DNA of 64,000 nucleotides from Ursus arctos (taxonomy: Eukaryota; Chordata; Mammalia; Carnivora; Ursidae). The stretch covers positions 70,297,931 to 70,361,930 of the forward strand of contig NW_026622985.1 of NCBI RefSeq assembly GCF_023065955.2, read 5' to 3'. Position numbers and translations under genes: made by a program. Positions 49,290-60,414 of this stretch are shown here, one piece after another (position 1 is the stretch's first letter; each line of letters begins with the position of its first letter). The notes beneath the pieces are model-generated. The model had not been told where the DNA came from. It was given only the letters and a program-made list of their open reading frames with translations, and searched no databases.

Positions 49290-49435
49290 AGTAGCTATTA
49301 TTTGAGTGCTTGCTCTGTGCCAGGCACTTTTCTAAGTGTATTGTATCATTTACTGCAAGTAAGGAAACAGAATTTTATTTGCTTGTGGTCATACAGGTGG
49401 TAAGCAGTGGAACTGTAATTGAGTCCATATAGTCT
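49290..49435 (-). mobile_element. MIR SINE, antisense
   Basis: 'gagtgcttgctctgtgccag' and 'cacttttctaagtgtattgt' are clear reversed MIR. Confidence 0.82.
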
Positions 49436-49439
49436 TATT

Positions 49440-49930
49440 TTAGAATTTATGCCGTTAACAATTACCTTTTATAGCCTTCAGATATGGAGAAGCTTTATAT
49501 GTTATATTAGGGACTTTGGACTTTATTTTGTTGGCAGTGGGGGAACCGTTAGATGATTTTAAGCAGGAAGAAACATTAGAATTTGCATTGAAAAATACCA
49601 GTCTAGTGGTAGAATGGAAAATGAATTTTGGAGAAAATTGTAAGACAGGATTGCTGTTGTAACAATGCTGAACAAAGTGGGTCTAAGTGGAATGGAATCG
49701 AAGAAGGGGGAATTGGATTTGAGCAAGAGAGAGAGACTCTCACTGATCGTGTGCCAGAGGGAGAGAGGGAAAAGTAGAATGATTTCTAGGTGGTGCCAGT
49801 AATTTTACAAAGAATAGAAGGGAGTAAGTTTGGATGAGACAGTCTAAAGTATCTTTGAGACATTTTGATGGAGATTTCTAGTAAATAAGTTATACTTAGA
49901 AAAATGCATCTTGATGTTGACGAACAACGT
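49440..49930. repeat. Ancient interspersed repeat, family not named
   Basis: 'gggactttggactttatttt' and 'gatgattttaagcaggaaga' fit the same old element suspected at 39840. Confidence 0.4.
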
Positions 49931-50600
49931 GGTAGATGTATAGATTTGAGAGCTGTGGTGTTGTGTGAGGATAATTGAAGTGGTGGAAGTAGGTGAGATT
50001 GCCTAGAGTTTTCTTTTGTCCTCAGCCTGTCTTCTGAACCATCATAGAAAGATGATGCTGTACTGGGAGGCAGCTCTATAAAAAACCTTGGACTTCATTT
50101 GAACACTTCATTCACATTCCAATTCTGGATCTCTGTTTTCTCTTTCATAAATTAAAAGTAATAACAGCTATCTCAGAGAGTAATTTTAGATAACATTTTA
50201 TTTTATCTAACAGAGGCAGGGGTTTAAAAAGTTTCAGAAATAATGGTATATTTCATTGCCTTAATTTCCCTGTAAAAAATGGAAGTTTATAGAAGTTAAA
50301 AAGATCAAAACTTGGGTACAGATCATTTGTCTTAGATAAAAGTGCAGATCTTGTACATTCCAACCATGCAGCTAGGAAACCAGCTTTTTCTCCAGTGTTG
50401 CTGTCACTGGTTTCTAGATGACCAGAGTCAAGTAGAGAGGAAAAGGATGATTTCCAAGTGAGGAGAAAGGATGTCGGTATATGGAAGTGAATGCACTGCA
50501 GACAACACAGAAATCCCTGGGTGGATGCCACCCTTCTATCACTGTAGGGCACAAAGAAACTAACATGTAATGTGAAAATATCTGTGTTCCAGGGCTATTT
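49930..50600. other. Intron 1, nothing recognised
   Basis: No exon or repeat family identified. Confidence 0.45.
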
Positions 50601-50609
50601 TTAAGAATA

Positions 50610-50765
50610 CTAGAGCTATACTAATACTTATTATCTACTATTGTTATTGCTAATAATAGCTAATATTATATATTTACCCACGTTTACATAGCTAATGAGT
50701 AGTGGAGATGAAAATCCAACCCAGTCATTCTGACTCCAGAGAGTATACACTATCCTGCTTCCTTA
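50610..50765 (-). mobile_element. MIR fragment, antisense
   Basis: 'tacatagctaatgagtagtg' and 'cagtcattctgactccagag' are reversed MIR. Confidence 0.6.
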
Positions 50766-50931
50766 CATTAGCATAAGTTTTGTGGTTTTGAGTGTAGTTT
50801 ATTTGAAAATTAACAGTTTATGTATAGAATTGTACTAGTGATAACTCTTAAAATGTTCATTTCATTTAAATACTACATTCCCTAAATGTTCTAAATAAAT
50901 GTTAGAGTTTATTCTTGCTTGTAGATTTATT

Positions 50932-51119
50932 GTTTTTTAAGATTTTTTTTTTTTTTATTTGACAGAGAGCCAGCGAGAGAGGGAACATAGGCAGGGGGGT
51001 GGGAGAGGAAGAAGCAGGCTCCCAGCGGAGGAGCCTGATGTGGGGCTCGATCCCAGGACTCTGGGATCACACCCTGAGCCAAAGGCAGATGCTTAACGAC
51101 TGAGCCACCCAGGCGCCCC
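50932..51119 (-). mobile_element. Young Can-SINE, antisense
   Basis: Flanked by perfect ttgcttgtagatttatt (50915-50931 and 51120-51136). A segment of the tail is missing after the T-run. Confidence 0.94.
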
Positions 51120-51212
51120 TTGCTTGTAGATTTATTCGACATATAGTAACTATCTACTGAGCGCAGAGTATGGGACAGGGGCAACAGGAATCTTGCCTTG
51201 AAGGGATGTTGG

Positions 51213-51290
51213 ATGTTTAGTTATTCAGCAAATACTTGAGAGCCTTCTATCTGCCAGGCACCATTCTAAGCACTCAGATATAGTTAACAT
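51213..51290 (-). mobile_element. MIR/L2 terminal fragment
   Basis: 'cagcaaatacttgagagcct' and 'ctgccaggcaccattctaag'. Confidence 0.55.
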
Positions 51291-51848
51291 ATAGGCAAAG
51301 TCTGTTTCCTCTCTGGTTTTCTTTTTCTTTTCTTTCTGAATTTCTTTTTCTTCCCAGACTAAATCGGTGTTAAACATTGAGAATTTTGGAAGCATAAGAG
51401 ATGGAAAGTTAGCCACGTTTTTTTAAAGTAAATTCAATAGGAGATTTTAATATAACTTTTCAAGAACAAATTCTAACATATTTGCCTGTGACTTGATAGA
51501 TACAACTGTAACATTTATATAGTTGGTGCAATGATTTAGAATTGAAGTGGTAAGGGTTTTTTACTTATTTTACCCTGTATTATTTACTTGGTCTCCCCCC
51601 TCCCTAGGATGTCATACTTCATCAATCCTTATCAGTCAAGTCTTCCCTGCAAACAGAATCTAGTTGATGAAAACTATGTAGAGTTCAAAATGTAGACATT
51701 TCATTAGTGTGGGATTTCTTAGAAAGGTGACTTCAGTTTATTCAGTGTGAGCATTGAGATTTCCTTCTTATAAATTGTCCACTGATAAAGGAAATGAGTA
51801 AAAATATTATCTGACCAGAGTCCTTAATGTAAGCAAAAATGTCCCAGT

Positions 51849-52208
51849 ATTTTTTTTTAAAGATTTATTTATGTCGTGATGGGATTGAGCCCCACATCGG
51901 GCTCCATGCTCAGCAGGAAGCCTGCTTCTCCCACTCCCCCTGCTTGTGTTCCCTCTCTCACTGTCTCTCTCTGTCAAATAAATAAATAAAGTCTAAAAAA
52001 AAAAAAAAGATTTATTTATGTATTTGAGAGAGAGAAAGAGAGTGCAAGTGCAGGGGGGAGGGGCAGAAGAGGAGGGAGAGAGAGTCCCAAGCAGACTGTG
52101 CACTGAGTATTGATCCCAACACGGGGCTCAGTCTCACAACCCTGAGATCACAACCTGAGCTGAAACCAAGAGTCGGGCGCTCAACCAGCTGTGCTATCCA
52201 GGCATCCT
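51849..52208 (-). mobile_element. Old Can-SINE, antisense, split by a younger SINE
   Basis: Short left piece up to 51874 and main body from 52022 ('tatttgagagagagaaagag' to 'gctgtgctatccaggcatcc'). Outer flanks share cccagtatttttt. Confidence 0.88.
51875..52005 (+). mobile_element. 5'-truncated young Can-SINE nested in an old SINE
   Basis: Begins mid-element ('cgtgatgggattgagcccca'), ends in an A-tail, flanked by perfect aaagatttatttatgt (51859-51874 and 52006-52021). Confidence 0.93.
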
Positions 52209-52387
52209 AAAACCCCCAGTATTTTTTAAGGAGACTGAGACAGATGTCCTAGGTAGTATAGATTTATGCCAATGTACTACTCTCTCTAATTCAGAATGAA
52301 ATCCAAAGGTTCTTAATTTTTGTTTCTTTAAAACTTTTACCTCTAACTTTTTTTTACTGTATTTTCTATGAAAACGAAGTGTTGGGG

Positions 52388-52494
52388 GTGCTTGCCTGTC
52401 TCAGTCAGTAGAGCATGCGATGCTTGATCTTGGGGTTGTGAGTTCAAACCCCCACATTGGGTGTGGAGTCTACTTAAAAAAAAAAGAAAGCAAA
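52388..52494 (+). mobile_element. Short Can-SINE variant
   Basis: 'ttgatcttggggttgtgagt' and 'tgggtgtggagtctacttaa', then A-tail. Confidence 0.85.
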
Positions 52495-52624
52495 ATGTTG
52501 GATAAATATAGTTTGTGGATTTTTAGCAATAAAAATTAATGTTAAAGGTTTGTGATTCTTAGAAAATAAGCAAATAATATCTCACTCATTAATTATCATG
52601 GTTACTAAAGTTTTTTTTAACCTT

Positions 52625-52732
52625 TTTAAAAAAATATTTATTTATTTAATCTCTATACCCAACATGGGGCTTGAACCCCCCACTCTGAGATCAAGAGTTG
52701 CACATTCCATCTACTGAGCCAGCCAGGTGCCC
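52625..52732 (-). mobile_element. Short Can-SINE variant, antisense
   Basis: 'aatctctatacccaacatgg' to 'tgagccagccaggtgcccc'. Confidence 0.85.
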
Positions 52733-52734
52733 CT

Positions 52735-53700
52735 AAATTTTTATTTCAGTCACTTGTTACTCATCATGACATGTGCACTTCTTAATCTCCATCACCTATT
52801 TCACCCATCCCCTCACCCACCTTCTCTCTGGTAACCAACTATCAGTTTTTCTCTATTTAGGAGGCTGTTTTTTATCTGTCTCTCTTTTTTTCCCTTTGTA
52901 GGAGAAAATCCCCATAATCTCAGAGTAGAGGAGAAATTTTTTTCCTGCTCTGTAAGTCCTTCACTGTTTAGGGCTTTCTGTTGCCTAACCACAATGCAGT
53001 TATCAAAATCAGGAAATTATACTGATATAATACTGTTTTCTTATCAACAGACCCTATTCCTATTTCACCAGTTGTTGGTCCAGGATCCGATCCAGGATCA
53101 TATTGAATTTTATTGTAATGTCTTTAATCTGGAACAATTTCTCAGCATTGTTTGTTTTTATGATTTAACTTTTGAAGAGTCTGGACTAGTTATTTTGTAG
53201 ATTGCACCTCAATTTTGGTTTGATGTTTCCTCATGATTAGATTCAGCCTATGAATTTTTGGCTGTAAGTGATGTATCCTCAGTATATCCTATTACGAGGC
53301 ATATGATGTCAGTTTTTCCTATTATTTACAACTTTGCTCATTTGGTAAAGATGGTGTGTTGGCAAGTTTCTTCAATGTAAAATTACTATTTACCCTTTAT
53401 AATTATTTGGAAAGATACTTTTCAGATCATGTAAATGTCCTGTTGTCATTTTACCATGCTTTTATCCATAAATTTTAGCATCCCTTGATGATTCTTGCTT
53501 GCAGCAATTACTGTGGTGGTCCTCAAGGTGATTTTCTAATTCAGTCATTCCTTCTGCATTGATAAGTTGAAATTCTACTCTAATGAAGAGCTTTCCCTTG
53601 TTCATTTATTTCTTTGTGTCAGTATGGACTTATGAATTCTTATTTTATTCTGTGAGTTACTACCCATTACTATCATTACTTAATTTGTTGTTTTAATTGT
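52735..53700 (-). mobile_element. L1 3' UTR region, antisense (old L1M-type)
   Basis: 'catcacctatttcacccatc' then 'ttttagcatcccttgatgat' and 'tctactctaatgaagagctt' match reversed 3' UTRs of old L1. Possibly two fragments. Confidence 0.6.
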
Positions 53701-53723
53701 GGAATTTCTTTTAAAGGAAGAAA

Positions 53724-53893
53724 GGGGTGCCTGGGTGGTACAGTTGGTTAAGCATCTGACTCTTGGTTTCAGTTCACGTCCTGATCTCAGGGTCCTGTGA
53801 TTGAGCCCCACATTGGGCTCTGTGCCTCCTTGAGGTTCCGCTCCTCATGCACTCTCTGTCTCTCTCAAATAAATAAATCTTAAAAAAAAAAAA
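53724..53893 (+). mobile_element. Can-SINE
   Basis: 'gggtgcctgggtggtacagt' to the A-tail; older copy. Confidence 0.9.
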
Positions 53894-54454
53894 TAAATAA
53901 GAAAAACATTGTGTAAAAAAATGTTTGACGGTAATACTTCTGTGTTATCTCAGTTGATAGGCAGAAGTTATTTTTTTGCGGGATTAATGTATCCTAACAT
54001 TTTGGATATTGTTTTGAATATACCGCTTTATCTTCTGTATAAGTAACTTTATAGTCACATGTGGTATCTGCTCTTTAACCAGAAGCACAAAGGAATAGAA
54101 TATGTTTTTATGTTATGTTTATCTTTGTGCATATTTTACACAAATATTATTTGGATCCAAGAGATAGAAAGGGAAAAATATAGCTCTTTCAGCTTTTAGC
54201 TCAGGTCAGTACATTAAGCTCTACACTAATAAGTTAACTTTTTAAAACTACATTTCTTGGTGCAGTTGTTATGAAGTGTGCCTATGAGCTGCCAGTGACT
54301 AACATAGGTAAGAGGTAATCTCCCATCTAGCCACACCTCCCCCCCCCACTGTCCCACCCCCACCAATCTAGAATTGCAGTTTAGAAATACAATAAAGTAG
54401 ATTCTCTCTCCTCTCCCTCTGTCCCTTTCCCCTCTTGCTTTCTCTAAAAAAAAA

Positions 54455-54617
54455 GGGGGAGACACCTGGGTGGCTCAGTCAGTCAAGGGTCCAACTCTTG
54501 ATTTCTGCTCAGATCATCATCTCAGGGTCTTAGGCTCAAGCCCCACGCCGGGCTCTCAAGATTCTCTCTCTCCTCTCCCTCTGCCCCCACCTCAAAAAAA
54601 AAAAAAAAAAAAAAAAA
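54455..54617 (+). mobile_element. Can-SINE with shortened middle
   Basis: 'gacacctgggtggctcagtc', 'gggctctcaagattctctct', then a 24-base A-tail. Its tail is part of the duplication at 54559-54725. Confidence 0.9.
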
Positions 54618-54725
54618 GGAAGAAATAATGAAATAACTTTTCTGAATCTGATAAAGATTCTCTCTCTCCTCTCCCTCTGCCGCCCCCCCAAAAGAACAAT
54701 AAAATAACTCTTTCCTGAATCTGAT
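54559..54725 (+). repeat. Tandem duplication of SINE tail plus flank
   Basis: Copy A (54559-54652) and copy B (54655-54725) both run from agattctctctctcctctcc through an A-rich part to a 'gaatctgat' end. Copy B has lost most of the A-tail. Confidence 0.8.
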
Positions 54726-54729
54726 TCCA

Positions 54730-55610
54730 GTTTAGAAGGGCTTGATTTTGCATAATATGTGGTGGAAGATGGTGGGTAATGCAGAAGATTTAGCAGAGGG
54801 CATGGGAATATATCTAATAATTCACTGGGCTCTTCCAGAAAAGCTGTAATATTCCAAGGGGTAAATGGAGTATAATTTAATGTATATTAGAAAAACTTCA
54901 AGGAAATATGTTTTTGATTATTTTCAGAAATTCATTCTACTCTTGGGACTTCTTGTTGTATGACCATTTTTCTTTTCTTGGAGTTAGAAGTGGGCTAGAA
55001 TAGGTTTTAAGAGAAAAAAAAAGTTGGCTAGGAAGGATGGATGTAGGGGAACATTGAGTCTATAGCAGTGCTTAGAAAATACCCTGATAATTAATTTCTT
55101 AGAAGACAATTAAGCATTTACTGTGGCAGATATACTTCCTTTCCTTTAACACCTGAGAAATCCAAAAATCACATTCTTCTTAGTGAAATTGACAAAGACC
55201 AGATTATAATATCCAGGCATAGCTGGTGTAATCCAGGTTGTTTTTGGGTTCACAGAGAGCCCCTATGACCTATCTTTAATGGTGCTTCTTTTGACCCACC
55301 AGTCACTTTGGGTATTGTGAGCAATCTGTTAACTGTTTTTGGTTACTGCATGCTAAATGCATACATTTAGCAATAACAAGGGTCAATAAGTCTATAGGAA
55401 AAAAATTTAGATTGTTTTTGTTTTCTTGGTAAAAACTCCAAATAGAACTTAAATTCTAAAAGGTATATGCCTTTTTTTCCCCAAAGAACTTAAAATTTTA
55501 AAGCTCAACAGCTCAGCTAATTGTATCACCAAATATGCTATATATATAGTGCTTGCTCTTAGTACTTTAATTTTGTCAGTTTTATGAGTCATTAGTACTG
55601 TTAGAAACAG
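54730..55610. other. Intron 1, nothing recognised
   Basis: AT-rich; no exon or repeat family identified. Confidence 0.45.
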
Positions 55611-55617
55611 TAACCTC

Positions 55618-55776
55618 GGGGCGCCTGGATGGCTTAGTCGGTTATGCCTCTACCTTTAGCTCATGTCATTGTCCCAGGTTCCTGGGGTAGAGCCCTTCTC
55701 CCTCTCCCTCTATGATTCCCCCTGCTCATGCTCTCTCTCTCTCATATAAATAAAGAAAAAAATCTTAAAAAAAACC
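55618..55776 (+). mobile_element. Can-SINE, diverged
   Basis: 'gggcgcctggatggcttagt' to 'aatcttaaaaaaaa'; internal deletion. Confidence 0.88.
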
Positions 55777-56216
55777 TAATTACATCAAAATTCTAAATGT
55801 TTTTGAAAGAAATATTGATAAATTCGTCAGCAAGTTACCAGTTTTTATTTGTTGCCTGTGGTAATGTTTAAGACTTTGTCTTAAATGCTTACAACTCCTT
55901 ACCTCAGTGGCAGGGGCAGGGTGTGATGAAGGAAATTAAGAAGTTAAGACATTTAAATAATTATAATAGATTCTAATGTACATTTACCATGCACTGCTTC
56001 CATACTCTACTCCACCTGTGCCTGTTTAAAATTATTTTTTATATTTTGGCTTTTGATTTTAATAGTAATTTTAAACATTTAGAAGAAAGCAATTTTGAAA
56101 ACACATAAAACATATAGTAGTATTCCATTATGTAGCAACATCATCTTTTATACATTCACCCATTTACGGACATTCGGGTTGTGGGTTGTTTCCAGTTTTG
56201 AGTATTGGCGAATACA

Positions 56217-56421
56217 TTTTTTTAAAGATTATTTATTTATTTATTAGAGAGGGAGGAGAGAGCACGAGCCCAGGGCTGGGGGTTGGGAGGAGCAGAGGGA
56301 GAGGAAGATGCAGACTCCCCACTGAGTGGGGAGCCTGATGGGTGGGTCTCCATCCCAGGACTCAAGGATCATGACCCGAGCCGAAGGCAAACACTTAACC
56401 AACTGAGCCACTCAGGTGCCC
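56217..56421 (-). mobile_element. Can-SINE, antisense, first of a tandem pair
   Basis: 'aaagattatttatttattta' to 'gagccactcaggtgccc', directly followed by another SINE's T-run. Confidence 0.88.
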
Positions 56422-56422
56422 G

Positions 56423-56585
56423 ATTTTTTTTTTTTTTTTTTTTCAAAGAGAAAGAGCGGGTGGGCGCAGGGATGTGAATGTGCGTGCAGAGCCCTACATG
56501 GGGCTGGATCCCACGACCCTGAGATCATGATCTGAGCTGAAATCAAGAGTCCGACACTCAGCTGACTGAGCCACCCAGGTATCCC
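56423..56585 (-). mobile_element. Can-SINE, antisense, second of a tandem pair
   Basis: T-run, 'gagatcatgatctgagctga' to 'ccacccaggtatccc'. L1 sequence resumes immediately after. Confidence 0.88.
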
Positions 56586-58899
56586 AGTGAACAGATTTTT
56601 GTGTGGATGTAGGTTTGCATTTCTCTAGGGTAGATACCTGGAAGTAAGATTGTTAGGTGGTGCGTGCTTAACTTTATAAGAAATTGCCAAACTGTTTTCC
56701 AGACTGGTTGGTACCATTTTGGGCTGCCACAGCCATGTATTAGAGTTCCAGTTTTGCATCCTTAGCAGTGTTTGGTATTATCAGTCTTTTTTTATTTTAG
56801 CCATTCTGTTAGGTATGTAGTAGTGTTTCATGATTTCAGTATTCATTTCCCTAATGATTTATGATGTTGCACATCCTTTTGTGCATTTATTTGCCTTCTG
56901 TATACCCTGTCCACTGAAGTGTCCATCTTTTGCTTACTATTTTCTTACTGTTGACTTTTGAGTGTTTATATTCTGGATACAAGTCCTTTGTCAGATATGT
57001 GATTTGCTAATATTTTCTCTAGGTTTGTAGCTTGTCTTTTCATTCTCTTAACAGTGTCTTTACCAGAGCCAAAGGTTTTAATTTCAATGAAGTCAAATTT
57101 ATCAGTCTTTTTTTTTTAATGGATCATGGTTTAATATGTCCAAGAGTTTTTTGCCTAACCCCAGGTCATGAAGATTTTCTTCTGTTTCTTTTTGATTTTT
57201 TTAAGTTTCTTGGTTTACATTTAGAGCTATTGATCCATTTTGATGTAATTTTTTTTTATAAGATGTGAGGTTTAGGTTGGTGTTCGTGTTTTTGCTCATG
57301 GATATCTAATTGTTTGAATATCCTTTGTTGAAAAGATACCCTTTCTCCATTAAATTGCCTTTGCACCTTTATTGAAAATCATTTGGCCATATATATGTGT
57401 ATGTTTTCGGACTCTTAGTTCAGATCCAGTGATAAATCTTGAAATCAGATAGCATGAATTCTCCAATTTTGTTCTTTTTCAAAATTGTTTTAGCTATCCT
57501 TGTTCATTTGTCTTTACTACTTTGCATTTACTATTAAGGGTGTAAAATAACATATTTCATTCTCTCATTTCCTAACCAGAATCTATTTTTAATGCCATGT
57601 GTATATGTTTGTGGTTATTTTGGTCAACACAGTGATTTTTTTTTATCTTGCTTACATTTGGTGGGGGGGGGGTCTTAATACATAGCCAAAATAATCTGCA
57701 TTCATTACATTCTTTATACATAGAAAAGTAATAATATAGAAAACCTATCAGTGTTAGAATCAGCCTGTTGATGTTTATCAGAAAAATTCTGCTTTGATTT
57801 TGATTGGGCCTCCGTTGAATCTATAGAATTGTTGGGAAAAATTGTCATCTTCACATTATTGAGTCTTCCAGTCTATGAACATAACATATCTCTCCATTTA
57901 TTTAGCTCTTCTTTGATTTCTTTCATCAGTAATTTTGTGTAGTTTTCAGCACACTAGTCCTGTACATCTTTCGTTAGATTTACACACGAATTATTATTTT
58001 TTACCTTGGGATTTTTCACTGTAAGCAGTCATGTTGTCTGCAAGTAGAAAGTTTTATTTTATCTATGAAATGTCTTATTGCACTAAGACAATATGAGGTT
58101 GAATAGTAGTAGTGGGAACAAACATTCTTGTCTCATTTCTGATTTTAGGGGAAAAGCATTCAGTCTTTGACCATTAAGGATGATGTTAGCTTGTAGGCTT
58201 TTTTTGCAGATACCTTGTATCAGATTAAGGACATTTTCTTCTTAGTTTGCTGAGTTTTTGTCATGATTAGTTGTTCAATGTTATCAAATAATTTTTCTGC
58301 ATCTTTTGAAATGATCTGTGGTTTTTTATCTTTAATCACTTGGTATTGTGAATTGCTGTCATTTTCAGTATTGAAACAGCTCTACAGTTCCGGGATTATA
58401 CTTGGTCATGATGTGTTATCCTTTCTCTATAATCCTAGATTCAATTTTCTGTTATATTATTGAGGATTTTGGATCTGTGTTCATGAGAGATACGTTTGTT
58501 GTGAGTTGTATTTCTTGAGATGTTATGTCTTTGTTACAGGATAACACCGTTGTTTTAAAATGAATTGGATAGTGTTCCCCTTGTTTTTCTGGAATAATTC
58601 GTGTTAATTGGTATTATTTCTTCCTTAAATGTTTGGTGTAAGAAAACCTGGAATTTTATTCGTTGGAAGGCTTTTAACAACAAACTCAGTTTATTTAATA
58701 GATCTTAGGAATATGCAGGTTATCTGTTTCTTCTTGAGTGAGCTTGTGTCTTTTAAGGAATTTTCTGTTTCTTTTATGTTGTTGCTATTGACATTTTAAA
58801 CACCAAAAAAAAGTTTATATTGAGATAGTTGTTTGGTGGCTACATGTTCATCTTTTGGTGGGAAGATTGTACCCATTCTACCAAAACTATTTTAAATCT

Positions 58900-59095
58900 G
58901 AGAAGCAGCGTAGTGTTGTAGTGAATAAAAATGTAGATTCAGGAATCAGACCGAGTTACTTAACTTCTACTGCTTCAGTTACCTCATCAAAAAAAAAAAT
59001 GCAGATACATAATAGGAACTACCTCATAAGGTGGTTGTGAAGAATAAATGACGTGATTCATGTAGAGTGCTTGTTAAGCACTAATTTAAATAATC
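58900..59095 (+). mobile_element. MIR SINE
   Basis: 'gattcaggaatcagaccgag', 'ttactTaacttctactgctt'-like core and 'ctacctcataaggtggttgt' in sense MIR order. Confidence 0.75.
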
Positions 59096-59099
59096 TCAT

Positions 59100-59600
59100 T
59101 AAAAAAATAATTTTCATCACTGTTATCTCACAGTGGTATCCCATAACAGAGATTTTACTTCAAACTGTTCAGTGTTCCAGACTACAGAATCTTTTCTTTT
59201 TGTTTTAAATTGACATTTTCTACCTTTTTAACGCCTTGTCACATATGTGGCCTTTAACTAGGAACATCTTCTTTCTAGCCATGGATAACCTCTTTTTCAT
59301 CTGTCTCCTCTGAAAATCATGTGTACTTGGATGCATGCACCTATACACATCTACACACAAACATTATTACTGTTTCCTTTTGTTTCCGTTATTTTTAGTT
59401 TCCACATCAGAACAGTGACGGTGCTGATAAATGGGAAATATGAAAATAATTGTTTTTGCCACCCTCGGCAATATTGAATTCAGCAAATACATGAATGTGT
59501 ATTAATAAATCACCTGAATATCTTGTCTAAATAGTGTTTCCTGGGCCTGTTTCCAGAGAGTCTCATCCAGTCAGGGTGGGGCCCTTGACTGAGTTTCTGA
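59100..59600. other. Intron 1, nothing recognised
   Basis: No exon or repeat family identified. Confidence 0.45.
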
Positions 59601-59605
59601 CAAGA

Positions 59606-59608
<3 letters not shown>

Positions 59609-59641
<33 letters not shown>
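59609..59641 (+). repeat. (CTG)11 trinucleotide repeat in CAPZA2 intron 1
   Basis: Eleven uninterrupted CTG units on the sense strand, about 710 bp before exon 2. Confidence 0.95.
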
Positions 59642-59644
59642 ATA

Positions 59645-60345
59645 CTGTTTGTTGGGGGACTGCGCTTTTGGGAAAGTCTGCCACAACCTAGTTAGAAGTT
59701 GCTGGCGTAGTCAGAATTTGATTGGAAAACTGTTACAAATATTCAAGACTTCTTCATTAAACTAGAATATTGGGCATGCCATTTAAGCTCTTATTTTCAT
59801 TAGTGATTGATCTTTTTATCAGATGTGACCTTTATTCTCTTAAAATATGCCTGTCAGTATACCTGTTGATATTTTCTCTCTCATGTATCTTTGAACTAAG
59901 ATTTCCTAAGATTCAGTCAGGTCTCATGTTAAAACCCTTCTTTTATACATTTTTCACTAATTAGTGATTAAGGAAACATAAATTTAGTATATCTGTTTTC
60001 TTTATTATACCTCAATACATCTTTGCACATACAAATTTTCTTGATTGATACTTTTTTTCCATTTTACTTTAAAAGAAGAATTTACTTATGAGAAAATGTG
60101 TATATGTAGGTAGCTTTGAATCTTTAAATGTGTTAAATATGTATTTTATCTGCATTCAGCCTATACATTGTGATTATAATGATTGAAACAGTAATAAAGT
60201 TAAGATATTTGAGGAAGTATCACTATCTTTGAAAAAAATCTTTAAGCCATTTTCAGTAGAACTTTGAAGTAGTATAACTTTGAATGTATTTTTGGTTATT
60301 TTAGCAGAGGCCTATGCCATGGAACATTTATATCTTTATTTCTAT
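59645..60345. other. Intron 1, 3' end, nothing recognised
   Basis: AT-rich sequence leading to the exon 2 acceptor; no repeats recognised. Confidence 0.5.
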
Positions 60346-60350
60346 TTTAG

Positions 60351-60414
60351 GTGCGTATAGCAGCAAAATTCATTATTCATGCCCCTCCTGGAGAATTTAA
60401 TGAGGTGTTTAATG
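60351..60414 (+). CDS. CAPZA2: CAPZA2 coding exon 2
   Basis: Preceded by a pyrimidine-rich acceptor ending ttttag (60345-60350) and followed by the donor gtgagt (60415). It translates in phase 0 as [16 protein letters not shown] and then NEVFN, and ends with the G of the next Asp codon, so intron 2 is phase 1. Joined to exon 1 it gives ...SDEEK-VRIAAKF..., the conserved start of capping-protein alpha. FIIHAPP (Ile in the third place) fits alpha-2, whereas alpha-1 has FITHAPP. The exon is an island of coding sequence in about 30 kb of intron and shows no disruption, so this is the functional gene rather than a retrocopy. The span is far too short to be found by ORF length alone. Confidence 0.96.

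Larger units (their letters stand above)
56115..58795 (-). mobile_element. Older L1, antisense in intron 1
   Basis: Minus-strand L1 from the ORF2 reverse-transcriptase region (about 58790) to late ORF2/3' end. Landmarks on the + strand are 'gggtagatacctggaagtaa', 'gatacaagtcctttgtcaga' and 'gtcttccagtctatgaacat'. Far more diverged than the L1 at 40862-44096; all frames broken. Two SINEs interrupt it. Confidence 0.82.
32164..60350 (+). other. CAPZA2: CAPZA2 intron 1 (28,187 bp)
   Basis: Bounded by gtaaga at its start and ttttag at its end. A very long first intron is usual for this gene. Its first ~480 bp remain CpG- and G-rich. The rest is AT-rich and filled with SINEs, two antisense L1 elements, L1 3' ends, MIR and hAT fragments, and a coding-like antisense segment at 46.1-47.7 kb. 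I saw no further CAPZA2 coding exon in it. Confidence 0.9.

Noticed and set aside
59609..59641. CTG repeat as coding polyleucine/polyglutamine
   Set aside because: Lies in an intron with no flanking open exon or splice sites.
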